DNA of 32,740 nt from Candidatus Rokuibacteriota bacterium (lineage in GTDB: Bacteria > Methylomirabilota > Methylomirabilia > Rokubacteriales > CSP1-6): NCBI GenBank assembly GCA_003220315.1, contig QHSA01000164.1, forward strand, positions 1 to 32,740. Direction: 5' to 3'. The position numbers were made by a program, and so were the translations under genes. The notes under the pieces were generated by a model. The model was not told where the DNA came from. It saw nothing but the letters and a program-made list of their open reading frames with translations, and did not search any database. Shown piece after piece: positions 15,254 through 24,361 of the stretch (within the stretch, counting starts at the first letter, position 1; the number at the start of each line of letters is the position of its first letter).

Positions 15254-16117
15254 TCACGCGCCCTCCACCATCGCCGCGGTGAGGCCGCGCACGTACCCCC
15301 GCGCGAAGAGCGCGCAGGCGGTCGCGACGGGGATGGCGGCGAGGTTCACGCCCGCCACCGCGACCAGCTCCTCGAGGCTCACGTCCATCACGCCGAGCCC
15401 GGCCGCGACCGTCTGCCGCGTCGGATCGAGCAGGAAGATCGACGCGAACATGAAGTCGTTGCCGACGGTGCCGACGGTGAAGAGCGCCGCCGCGACGAGC
15501 ACGTTCCGGCTCATCGGCAGCACGATCCTGAGAAAGGCGGTGGCCGGTGTGGCGCCCTCGACCAGCGCCGACTCCTCGATCTCCCGCGGGAGGTGACGGT
15601 AGTACGCGGAGAGGATCCAGACGCAGAAGGGCAGCGCCATCGTCGAGTAGATGAGGATGAGCGCGCCGTGACTGTCGTCGAGACCGAGGGCGATGAGCAC
15701 CTGGTAGAGGGGGATGAACAGGATCGTGTGGGGCACGACGTAGGTCGCGAAGAGCGCGCGCCGCCACCAGAGCCAGCCCGGGGGTTGGAGTCGACCCAGC
15801 GCGTAGGCGGCGAGCACGCCCGCCACGAGGGTGACCACGAGGCTCGCGCCGAGCACGACGGCGGAGTTGGCGAGCCAGCGGACGAAGGGCACCCGGGGCA
15901 GCACGACGAAGCCGCGGACGCGCGTCCCGGGGCCAGCGAGCAGCTCCGCGTAGTTCTCGACGGTCGGGTCGGCGACGTAGAACGGGCTGCCGAAGACATC
16001 CTCCTGGGGCGTCTTCAGCGACTGCACGGTGATGAAGTAGATCGGGAAGACGCTGTAGGCGGCGACGAGCGCCAGCGCCGCCCCGTGGATCCAGCGCGCG
16101 AGCCGTCCGCGGCTCAC
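15254..16117 (-). CDS. sugar ABC transporter permease, MalG type (third pair)
   Basis: A GTG at 16117 overlaps the TGA of the preceding permease (GTGA), giving 287 aa. The frame is open further upstream only as a shifted reading of that permease. Six membrane segments are visible, starting with IHGAALALVAAYSVFPIYF. The EAA loop reads EIEESALVEGATPATAFLRI. A roughly 30-residue periplasmic insertion is seen early (VENYAELLAGPGTRVRGFVVL). It forms the channel with the gene at 16114 and ends four bases from the convergent binding-protein gene, with a small GAG-GG-CTC inverted repeat at the junction. Confidence 0.9.
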   Translation of the reverse strand: MSRGRLARWIHGAALALVAAYSVFPIYFITVQSLKTPQEDVFGSPFYVADPTVENYAELLAGPGTRVRGFVVLPRVPFVRWLANSAVVLGASLVVTLVAGVLAAYALGRLQPPGWLWWRRALFATYVVPHTILFIPLYQVLIALGLDDSHGALILIYSTMALPFCVWILSAYYRHLPREIEESALVEGATPATAFLRIVLPMSRNVLVAAALFTVGTVGNDFMFASIFLLDPTRQTVAAGLGVMDVSLEELVAVAGVNLAAIPVATACALFARGYVRGLTAAMVEGA

Positions 16118-17055
16118 GCGGGCGCCTCCCGCGGGGGGTCGAACCAGCGGAAGAGGACGGCCAGCGCGAGCAGCAGGAGCGGCACCAGCGACAGCGACCA
16201 GGCGGCCGCCTCGGCGAACTCCCCGCTCCGGATCCCGAGCCAGTAGGCGTAGGTGCCGACGACCGGAAAGATGACGCGGCCGCCCGTGAGCATCCACACG
16301 TTGGCCAGGTCGGCGAAGGCGGTGGTGAACGAGAGGAACACGGCCAGCGCCAGAAACGGACGCAGGAGCGGCAGCGTCACGTGGCGGAAGCGCTGCGCGG
16401 CGCTCCGGGTCTCGAGCCGGGCGTAGTCGAACAGCTCCCTGGGGATCGCGTTGAGCCCGGCCAGGAGGAACACCGCGGTGAACGACGCGCCTCGCCAGAT
16501 GTTGAAGAGCGCGACGGAGGCGAACGTGTAGGCGCCGGCGCCGGCGACCCCGTCCACCGCGTGCTTCCAGTGTCCCACGGCCACGCTGTACGACGTGATG
16601 AGCGGCGGGTTGAGCATCCAGTACCAGGCCACGACCGTCACGCCGCCCGGATATGCCCACGGGAGGAACACCGCCAGGAACACGAGCGCGCGCCCCCGAC
16701 AGGGCCGCGCGAGCAGGAGGGCCAGCGCCACGCCGACCGCGAGCTTGGCGAGGGTGGTGACGACGAAGTAGACGACGGTCGTGGCGAGCGCGCGCCAGAA
16801 GAAGGCGTCGGCCAGCATGGTCCGGTAGTTCGCGACCCCGACAAACGAGCGGCTCTCGGCGCGGCTGGCGAAGCTCGTGAGGCTGATCCAGACCTCCCAG
16901 GCGACCGGGTAGGCGAGGACGCCGAGCACGAGCAGGACCGCCGGGGTGAGCAGCGCGTAGGCGACGAGGATCTCGCGCCGCCGTACGGAGCCGGCCGGCG
17001 CCTGCGCCGGGCCATGAGGAACGGAGCCGGGTCGCACCTGTGTCAGGCCACCCAC
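16114..17055 (-). CDS. sugar ABC transporter permease, MalF type (third pair), with divergent EAA loop
   Basis: The conserved sequence begins at RRREILVAYALLTPAVLLVL. The 5' end is uncertain: in-frame GTG codons occur at 17055 and 17037 and another at 17151. All lie inside two copies of a 63-bp direct repeat and none has a good ribosome site. I use 17055 (313 aa). Six membrane segments follow. The EAA loop reads ELFDYARLETRSAAQRFRHV, lacking the consensus Asp-Gly kept in the other five permeases here. That may alter contact with the shared ATPase. Stop and start overlap with the MalG-type gene downstream. Confidence 0.82.
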   Translation of the reverse strand: MGGLTQVRPGSVPHGPAQAPAGSVRRREILVAYALLTPAVLLVLGVLAYPVAWEVWISLTSFASRAESRSFVGVANYRTMLADAFFWRALATTVVYFVVTTLAKLAVGVALALLLARPCRGRALVFLAVFLPWAYPGGVTVVAWYWMLNPPLITSYSVAVGHWKHAVDGVAGAGAYTFASVALFNIWRGASFTAVFLLAGLNAIPRELFDYARLETRSAAQRFRHVTLPLLRPFLALAVFLSFTTAFADLANVWMLTGGRVIFPVVGTYAYWLGIRSGEFAEAAAWSLSLVPLLLLALAVLFRWFDPPREAPA

Positions 17056-17076
17056 CGAGTCGCGCCGGCCCCGCGG
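17014..17076. repeat. 63-bp direct repeat, copy A
   Basis: Aligned with 17100-17162 at an offset of 86 bases, 61 of 63 positions are identical. Mismatches are C/G in GTGT(C/G)AGG and G/A in GTCGC(G/A)CC. This copy overlaps the presumed 5' end of the minus-strand permease gene. Confidence 0.9.
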
Positions 17077-17099
17077 CCTCCGCTGGAATGCGAAGCGTG

Positions 17100-17162
17100 A
17101 TGAGGAACGGAGCCGGGTCGCACCTGTGTGAGGCCACCCACCGAGTCGCACCGGCCCCGCGG
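17100..17162. repeat. 63-bp direct repeat, copy B
   Basis: Second copy, in the gap between the ATPase gene and the permease gene. Both copies contain the shorter internal echo GTCGCACC / GTCGCRCC about 30 bases apart. I do not recognise the family; no open reading frame explains it. Confidence 0.9.
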
Positions 17163-17176
17163 TCCCCGTTACAACG

Positions 17177-18268
<1,092 letters not shown>

Positions 18269-18287
18269 GGTGTCTCTCCCTCTCCCT

Positions 18288-19139
18288 TCAGCCTTTCACG
18301 GACCCGGTCAGGCCCGTGACGTAGTACTCCACGAAGAACGAGTAGACGAGGGCGACGGGGATCGAGCCGAGCAGCGCGCCCGCCATCAGCTGGCCCCAGA
18401 AGTAGATGTCGCCGCGGATGAGCTCGGAGACGACGCCGACGGGCACCGTTTTCTTCTCGGGTGACGAGAGGAAGACGAGCGCGTAGATGAACTCGTTCCA
18501 CGACAGCGTGAACGCGAAGATGCCGGCGGACAGGATACCGGGCACGGCGATCGGGAAGATGATCCGGAGCATCGCGCCGAAGCGCGTCGCGCCGTCGATC
18601 CGCGCGCACTCCTCCAGCTCCTTCGGAATCGTTTTGAAGTACCCCATCAGGAGCCACGTACAGAACGGGATCAGGAAGGTCGGGTAGGTCAGGATCAACG
18701 CCCAGGGCGTGTCGCCGAGCTGGAAGGTCCGGATGATGTTCGCGAGCGGGATGAAGAGGAGCGTGGGCGGCACCAGGTAGGTCACGAAGATCGAGGTCCC
18801 CAGCGCCCCCGCCATCGGGAACCGGAGCCGCGCCAGCGCGTACCCCGCCAGGAGGCCGCAGAAGAGCGAGATCGCCGTGGAGGCCACCGCGATGAAGAAC
18901 GTGTTCCACAGCCACTGCGGGAACGTCGTCTTCGCCATCAGGTCCCGGAAGTGTTCCAGCGTCGGCTGCAGGGTCCAGAAGGGCGTGTTGGTCGCCGCGC
19001 GCCACGAGCGGTACAGCTCGGCGTCGGGGCGGATGGCGGTGATCAGCATCCAGTAGAAGGGGAACAGCGTCCCCACGACGAAGACCGTGAGGGGGATGTA
19101 GAAGTACACCCACCGCTTCCACGTGCGCTCGATCAGCAT
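18288..19139 (-). CDS. sugar ABC transporter permease, MalG/UgpE type
   Basis: The 283-aa inner-membrane protein has six predicted helices, the first being YIPLTVFVVGTLFPFYWML. The EAA loop ELEECARIDGATRFGAMLRI keeps the ATPase-docking consensus. The ATG at 19139 is three bases after the stop of the MalF-type partner, so translation is probably coupled. It lies directly upstream of the ATPase gene, which makes this pair the most likely primary partner of that ATPase. Confidence 0.93.
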   Translation of the reverse strand: MLIERTWKRWVYFYIPLTVFVVGTLFPFYWMLITAIRPDAELYRSWRAATNTPFWTLQPTLEHFRDLMAKTTFPQWLWNTFFIAVASTAISLFCGLLAGYALARLRFPMAGALGTSIFVTYLVPPTLLFIPLANIIRTFQLGDTPWALILTYPTFLIPFCTWLLMGYFKTIPKELEECARIDGATRFGAMLRIIFPIAVPGILSAGIFAFTLSWNEFIYALVFLSSPEKKTVPVGVVSELIRGDIYFWGQLMAGALLGSIPVALVYSFFVEYYVTGLTGSVKG

Positions 19140-19142
19140 CGC

Positions 19143-20111
19143 CTACGCGCCCTCCATTCTGCGGAGGTAGCGGAGCTGCAGCCAGACGACGACGAAGAGC
19201 ACCGGGAGCATGAAGAGCGAGATCGCGGCGCCCTCGCCGAGGAGGCCCGTCGCCACGCCGACCTGGTACGCGTACGTCGCGAGCAGGTGCGTGGAGTTCG
19301 CCGGCCCGCCCCCCGTGAGCACATAGATCAGCTGGAAGTCGGAGAAGGTCTGGATGACCGAGAAGACGACGACCACGATCGTCACCGGCTTGAGGAGCGG
19401 CCACGTCACGTACCAGAAGCGCTTCCAACCGTTGGCGCCGTCGAGCGACGACGCCTCGTGCAGGTCGGGGTTGATCGTCTGCAGCCCCGCCAGCAGCGTG
19501 ATCGCGAAGAACGGCATGCCGCGCCACGTGTTGACGACGATCGCGCACCACATGCCGTACGTGCCGTCGGAGAGGAACGGGAGCTTGGTGGTGATGAGGT
19601 CGGCCCTGAACAGGAGCCAGTTGAGCACGCTGAAGGTCGGGTCGAACATCCAGCGCCAGGCGAAGGTCGACAGCACGGTGGGCACGATGAAGGGCAGGAG
19701 CATCGAGGCCCGCACGATGCGCTTGCCGCGGAAGTGCCGGTTCAGCAGGAGCGCGAGCCACATCCCGAGCGTCAGCTTGAAGAGCGTCGCCCAGAAGGTG
19801 TAGAAGAACGTGTTCCCGAACGCCGTCCGGAAGATCGAGTCGTTCCACGCCTTGGCGAAGTTCTTGACCCCGACGAACTCGCCCGCGTTCCCGACGCTCG
19901 TGCTCGACAGCGACAGCCAGACGCCCATGATGAAGGGGTACGCGATGAACGTGCCCAGGATCACGACGGCGGGTGCTAAGAGGAGAGCCGCGAGCGCGCG
20001 CTCGTTCTCGAGGAGCCGCGTGAGCCTCTGCGGCTGGGTGGTCCGTGGGTGGGGAAGCACCACCTCGAGGCCGGCGGCGCTCCCCGCTCCTCCGGCAATC
20101 GGCTTGTTCAC
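19143..20111 (-). CDS. sugar ABC transporter permease, MalF/UgpA type
   Basis: The 322-aa protein starts at a GTG three bases after the preceding binding-protein stop. About 40 residues of cytoplasmic N-terminus precede the first helix (LAALLLAPAVVILGTFIAYPF). The EAA loop reads DLHEASSLDGANGWKRFWYV, with the Asp-Gly kept. It forms the heterodimer with the MalG-type gene immediately downstream and is served by one or both of the tandem binding proteins upstream. Confidence 0.92.
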   Translation of the reverse strand: MNKPIAGGAGSAAGLEVVLPHPRTTQPQRLTRLLENERALAALLLAPAVVILGTFIAYPFIMGVWLSLSSTSVGNAGEFVGVKNFAKAWNDSIFRTAFGNTFFYTFWATLFKLTLGMWLALLLNRHFRGKRIVRASMLLPFIVPTVLSTFAWRWMFDPTFSVLNWLLFRADLITTKLPFLSDGTYGMWCAIVVNTWRGMPFFAITLLAGLQTINPDLHEASSLDGANGWKRFWYVTWPLLKPVTIVVVVFSVIQTFSDFQLIYVLTGGGPANSTHLLATYAYQVGVATGLLGEGAAISLFMLPVLFVVVWLQLRYLRRMEGA

Positions 20112-20114
20112 GCC

Positions 20115-21428
20115 CTATCCATAGATCTTGCCCAGCTCACCCGCGGCCCACTTCACCGCGTCCTCGGCCTTCATACCCTGGCAGGCCTTGGCGTACATGT
20201 CGACCATGATGTACTTCGTGTAGGCTTCGGTCGCCCGCGCCGACGGCGGCCCCGCGTAGCCGATCATGCGCGAGGCGGCCGCCGCCTGACGGTAGATCTT
20301 CATGGGCGGGTCGACCCGCTCCCACATGGCGTGCTGCTCCCAGTACTTCGTGGCGCCGACCGAGAAGCCCTCGGCGACCTCGAACCACTTCGCGAACTGC
20401 TCCTTGCCGTGGAGCCACTTGAGGAAGTCCTTCGCCAGCTTGACGTTCTTCCCGTACCGCATCACGGCGTGCGAGAAGGCGACGTGGTAGCTGTAGGTGC
20501 CTGCGGGCCCGTTCGGGATCGGCCCGTGCTGGATGTCCTTCACCATCGACTCGCCCTTCTCGTCCTTGATCTTGTCCGCCCCCCGCTTGGCCGCGATGTA
20601 GATCGAGGCTCCGTTGAGCGTCGCCGCGATCTCGCCCGACAGGAACGCGCGGTTGTTCGACGTGTCGTCCCACGCGAAGCCGCCCTCGTCGCACGCGTCC
20701 TTCCAGAACGCCTGCATGAACTTCACGGCCTCCACCGTGGCCGAGCCGTCGAGCACGACCTTCTTGCCCGTCCGGTCCACCTCCATGCCGCCGAAGCCCC
20801 ACGTGAGCGGGTAGGCCCACGCGGGCGCGTCGCCGAAGGTGTGGCCGAGCGTCTGGCCGATCGGCTTGCCTTTCTTCTTGAGCTTCATCCCGACCTGCCG
20901 CAGCTCGTCGAGCGTCTTTGGCCACGTGGTCTGCCCGACCTCCTCGAGCCAGGACTTCCGGTAGGCGAACTGGAGCCCGACGATGCCGTGCGGCAGCGCG
21001 AGCCACCGCCTGCCGTCCTTCGCCGCGGCCTCGGACTGCGCGTAGTAGGCGCCCTGCTCCGTGCCCAGCCACTCGCCCAGGTCGGTGACGTCGACGAGCC
21101 CGTTCGCGTAGAGGTGGGGCCAGTTGTGGAGCATCATGATGACATCCGGCCCCGCGCCCGACTGGATCGCCGCGGTGATTCGCGGCTGCAGGTCGTTGGC
21201 GTTGATGAACTCGAAGACGACCTCGGCGCCCAGCGCCTTCGAGGCCTCGCCCGCCTGACGCTTAAGCTCCACGTCGCACGCGGGGACGAAGTCGACCCAG
21301 CGCAGGATGTTGAGTCGCGTCCCCTGCGCGAACGCCGGCGCCCGCCGCGCGGCGACCACGGACTCGAGACCCGTCGCCGCGACACCCGCGGTGAGGCCGG
21401 TGGATTTCAGGAAGTCTCTGCGACGCAT
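20115..21428 (-). CDS. sugar ABC transporter substrate-binding protein, Tat-exported (tandem copy 2)
   Basis: The ATG at 21428 is chosen because GGAGGG precedes it and because MRRRDFLKST then begins directly with the twin-arginine motif; the frame extends upstream into the preceding gene's end. The 437-aa product is a family-1 solute-binding protein. RWVDFVPACDVELKRQ, INANDLQPRITAAIQSGAGPD and DMYAKACQGMKAEDAVKW are shared closely with the gene at 21455. It is a recent paralogue of that gene and more distant from the two plus-strand binding proteins. It lies three bases upstream of the MalF-type permease. Ligand unknown. Confidence 0.9.
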   Translation of the reverse strand: MRRRDFLKSTGLTAGVAATGLESVVAARRAPAFAQGTRLNILRWVDFVPACDVELKRQAGEASKALGAEVVFEFINANDLQPRITAAIQSGAGPDVIMMLHNWPHLYANGLVDVTDLGEWLGTEQGAYYAQSEAAAKDGRRWLALPHGIVGLQFAYRKSWLEEVGQTTWPKTLDELRQVGMKLKKKGKPIGQTLGHTFGDAPAWAYPLTWGFGGMEVDRTGKKVVLDGSATVEAVKFMQAFWKDACDEGGFAWDDTSNNRAFLSGEIAATLNGASIYIAAKRGADKIKDEKGESMVKDIQHGPIPNGPAGTYSYHVAFSHAVMRYGKNVKLAKDFLKWLHGKEQFAKWFEVAEGFSVGATKYWEQHAMWERVDPPMKIYRQAAAASRMIGYAGPPSARATEAYTKYIMVDMYAKACQGMKAEDAVKWAAGELGKIYG

Positions 21429-21454
21429 GTGCCCTCCCGGGCGAGACCGCCCGC

Positions 21455-22786
21455 CTAGCCCTCGTAGATCTTCTTGAGCTCGGCCTCCGCCCACTTCACC
21501 GCGTCCTCGGCGCTCATGCCCTGGACGGCCTTGGCGTACATGTCGGTGACGATGTACTTCGAGAAGGCCTCGGTCGCCTTCGCCGTCGCCGGTCCGGAGT
21601 AGCCGAAGATCCGCGTGCTACGGGCGGCGGTCCGGAAGATCTGGAGCGGCTTGTCGACCTTCGACCACATGGGGTTCTGCTCCCAGGCCTTCGTCGCGCC
21701 GACCGAGTAACCCCCCTGCGTCTCGAACCACTTCCCGTAGTTCTCCTTCTTTTGGAGCCAGCGCAGGAAGTCCTTCGCGAGCTTCGGGTTCTTCGAGTAC
21801 TTCATGATCGCGTGCGACATCGGGAGGTACATCGTGAACGCGCCCGCGGGCCCGGCCGGCAGGTTCTGGTGGTCGATGTCCTGCCACATGGGCTCGCCCT
21901 TCTCGTCCTTGATCTTCTCTTGCTGGCGCTTCGCCACGATGTAGATCGACGCACCGTTGAGCGTCGCCGAGATCTCGCCGGCGTGGAACGCGCGGTTGTT
22001 GTTCGTGTCGTCCCACGCGAGGCCGCCCTCGTCGCAGCACTCCTTCCAGAACGCTTGCATGAACTTCACCGACTCGATCGCGCCCTTGCCGTTGAGGACC
22101 ACTTTCTTGCCGGTCTTGTCGGTCTCGGCGCCGCCGAAGCACCACAGCATCGGATAGCAGAAGGTCGGGGCGTCGCCGAACGTGTGGCCGAGGGTCTGGC
22201 CGTACGGCTTGCCCTTCTGCTTGAGCTGGGCGAACAGCTTCCGCGCCTCGTCCCAGGTCTTCGGGTACTCGTGGGCCCCCGCCTCCCTTAGCCACGACCG
22301 CCGGTAGGCGACGGCATTGCCGATGATCGAGTGCGGCACGGCGAGCCAGAGGCCGCCGACGTGGGCCGAGGACGGCCAGACGTCGTAGAAGCCGCCCTCG
22401 GACCTCGCCAGCGAGGTCGCGAGATCGCTGACGTCGACGAGCTGGCTCCCGTAAAGCTGCGCCCAGTTGTAGAGCATGATGAAGATGTCGGCGCCCGAGC
22501 CCGACTGGATCGCGGCGGTGATGCGCGGCTGCAGGTCGTTCGCGTTGATCGTCTCGAGCACGACCTCGGCGCCGAGCGCCTTGGAGGCCTCCGGCATCTG
22601 GCGCTTGAGCTCGACGTCCGACTCGGGGATGAAGTCGACCCAGCGTACCCAGTGGAGCTTCGTCCCCTGCGCGTAGGCGGGAGCCCGGCGCGCCGCGACG
22701 ATGCCCTCGATGCCGGTCATCGCGACCGCCGCTGTGGTACACGTCGCCGTGATGAACTGCCGGCGATTCAGCTTCTTGGCGTCCAT
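21455..22786 (-). CDS. sugar ABC transporter substrate-binding protein, Tat-exported (tandem copy 1)
   Basis: The ATG at 22786 follows a strong AAGGAGG site eight bases upstream, which overrules the longer in-frame start at 22819. The 443-aa product carries NRRQFITA (residues 8-15) as Tat motif and a cut near AYAQ. The mature region matches the neighbour at 20115 over its whole length, with shared INANDLQPRITAAIQSG and AFWKECCDEGGLAWDDTNNNRA-type blocks (the latter with substitutions). It is the first gene of the minus-strand transporter operon. The gap to the second binding protein is 26 bases. Confidence 0.92.
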   Translation of the reverse strand: MDAKKLNRRQFITATCTTAAVAMTGIEGIVAARRAPAYAQGTKLHWVRWVDFIPESDVELKRQMPEASKALGAEVVLETINANDLQPRITAAIQSGSGADIFIMLYNWAQLYGSQLVDVSDLATSLARSEGGFYDVWPSSAHVGGLWLAVPHSIIGNAVAYRRSWLREAGAHEYPKTWDEARKLFAQLKQKGKPYGQTLGHTFGDAPTFCYPMLWCFGGAETDKTGKKVVLNGKGAIESVKFMQAFWKECCDEGGLAWDDTNNNRAFHAGEISATLNGASIYIVAKRQQEKIKDEKGEPMWQDIDHQNLPAGPAGAFTMYLPMSHAIMKYSKNPKLAKDFLRWLQKKENYGKWFETQGGYSVGATKAWEQNPMWSKVDKPLQIFRTAARSTRIFGYSGPATAKATEAFSKYIVTDMYAKAVQGMSAEDAVKWAEAELKKIYEG

Positions 22787-22902
22787 GCGTGATCCTCCTT
22801 GATCAAACACAGCGGGCAATCGTCGCCGGTCGCGGCAACGCTTCCAGCGGATCGCTCAGTAACCGCGCTGAGTGGGGCTTAACCTCTGAGAAAGGCGCCG
22901 AT

Positions 22903-22931
22903 TTTGCAGCATCCGTGCCGCGAGGTGTCAA
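22903..22931 (-). promoter_or_regulatory. probable promoter of the minus-strand sugar ABC operon
   Basis: Read on the minus strand, a perfect TTGACA (22931-22926), a 17-base spacer and a weak -10 TGCAAA (22908-22903) lie about 117 bases before the ATG at 22786. A second weak candidate, TTGAAT near 22990, is also present. The 292-base gap 22787-23078 holds no gene I can support. The weak -10 suggests need of an activator. Confidence 0.45.
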
Positions 22932-23078
22932 TGAGCCGTCCTCAGCCCCCGAATTGACGCACTCTAGAACACTCTCCACGAGTAATTCAAGGGGGCGGTC
23001 GTCGCTCTGGCATGTCGCGTGTCCGGAAATTCACGGGGCCGTCCGACGGGCCCGGGCGCCATGTCGCGCCCCGCCGTC

Positions 23079-24290
23079 CTAGGCGGCGCCTCCCACGAGG
23101 ATCCGCGGCGGTCTGAAGGTGAACGCCAGCGCCATCGCCCCGGCGCCGATGGCGGTGGATGCGAGGAACAGCCAGGCGTAGGTTCCGAGGGCATCGTGGA
23201 TCCAACCCCCGGCGAACGAGCCGAACCCCATGCCGAGCGTCGAGATGAGGAAGACCGCCCCGTAGGCCGTCCCCATCACCTTCTCGCCGAAGTACTCGCG
23301 CGTGACGAGGGCGTAGAGGGGCATGACGCCGCCGTACGCGATGCCGAAGACGACGGCGGCCGCGAAGAAGCTCCAGGCCTCGCGCGTGAAGAGGTACGAG
23401 AAGACCATCGCCGCCTGGAGGGCCAGGCCCGCGACGAGGGTACGCTTGGCGCCGAAGCGGTCGGCGAGGAGACCCGAGCCGATCCGTCCCGCGATCGACG
23501 AGAGCCCCGAGACGCCGAGGACGGTCGCCGCCACCATGGGGATGACCCCCTGGTCGATCGCGTGCGTCACCATGTGGAAGATCGGTCCCGAGTGCGCCGC
23601 GCAGCAGGCGAAGTGCGTCAGCGCGATCGCCCAGAACTGCGGCGCGCGGAGCACCTGGCCCGTGGAGAAGTCACGCTGGCGCGTCGCGGCGCCCCCCATC
23701 GCGACCGTCCCCATCTCGCCCGGCGCGTTGCGGATCAACAGCGCGACCGGGATCGTCACCACCCAGGCGAGGTCGCCGAGCACCAGCATCGCCACCCGCC
23801 AGTCGTAGAGCGACGTGAGCCAGCGGGTGAGGGGCGAGAGGAGGAGCATCCCGGCGCCGCCCCCGGCGGAGACGACGCCCACGGCGAGGCCGCGGTTGGC
23901 GGTGAACCACTTCGTCGCCGTCGCGGAGAGCGGCGCCAAGAACGCGCCCGCGGCGAATCCCACGGCGACACCGAACGTCACGTTGAGCTGCCAGAGCGCG
24001 GTCGCCTGGCTCGACAGGACCAGGCCCGTGCCCAGGAGCACGCCGCCGGCGACCGTGACACCACGGCTGCCGAGCCGGTCCGAGAGCGCGCCCCAGAAGA
24101 AGGAGCCGAGCCCCATCGCGATCCAGTTCGTCAGCGCGACCAGCGAGATGGCGCTCCGGCTCCAGCGCATCGAGTCCTCGAGAGGCTTCAAGAAGACGCC
24201 GAGCGCGAAGAGCGACCCCTGCCCGACCGCGACGATCGTGGCGGCCGCCGCGAGGACGACCCAGCCGTAGAAGAGTCCGCGCTGACTCAT
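23079..24290 (-). CDS. MFS transporter, oxalate/formate or monocarboxylate-type
   Basis: The 403-aa protein has about twelve hydrophobic segments. It starts with LFYGWVVLAAAATIVAVGQG, an opening typical of the OFA/monocarboxylate branch of the major facilitator superfamily. The loop 2-3 motif reads GALSDRLGSRGV, and the repeat in the second half is GSGLLADRFGAKRTL. It would move a small organic acid or similar solute across the inner membrane. Binding residues cannot be assigned. It is transcribed away from the MscS gene with 71 bases between them. It is a single gene; the next gene downstream is the separate binding-protein operon. Confidence 0.85.
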   Translation of the reverse strand: MSQRGLFYGWVVLAAAATIVAVGQGSLFALGVFLKPLEDSMRWSRSAISLVALTNWIAMGLGSFFWGALSDRLGSRGVTVAGGVLLGTGLVLSSQATALWQLNVTFGVAVGFAAGAFLAPLSATATKWFTANRGLAVGVVSAGGGAGMLLLSPLTRWLTSLYDWRVAMLVLGDLAWVVTIPVALLIRNAPGEMGTVAMGGAATRQRDFSTGQVLRAPQFWAIALTHFACCAAHSGPIFHMVTHAIDQGVIPMVAATVLGVSGLSSIAGRIGSGLLADRFGAKRTLVAGLALQAAMVFSYLFTREAWSFFAAAVVFGIAYGGVMPLYALVTREYFGEKVMGTAYGAVFLISTLGMGFGSFAGGWIHDALGTYAWLFLASTAIGAGAMALAFTFRPPRILVGGAA

Positions 24291-24361
24291 GGGCGCGAAC
24301 TACGATAACACGTCGCGCCACCCGTATCGGCCGCTCGCCGACTGCGATAGCATGGAGCGCC

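Noticed and set aside
15254-17137. 627-codon frame and, likewise, 10541-12310 as fused double permeases
   Set aside because: The N-terminal parts are out-of-frame readings of the MalF-type genes; stop-start overlaps mark the true MalG-type starts at 16117 and 11438.
20049-21458. Long plus-strand frames over the binding-protein, MFS and DHH genes (also 2888-4003, 23019-24308, 25451-26848)
   Set aside because: Antisense to genes with clear motifs; composition is His/Arg/Asp-rich without any recognisable domain.
22787-23078. Small gene in the 292-base gap
   Set aside because: Frames here have no ribosome site or recognisable product; the gap is better explained as promoter region of the binding-protein operon and the 3' flank of the MFS gene.
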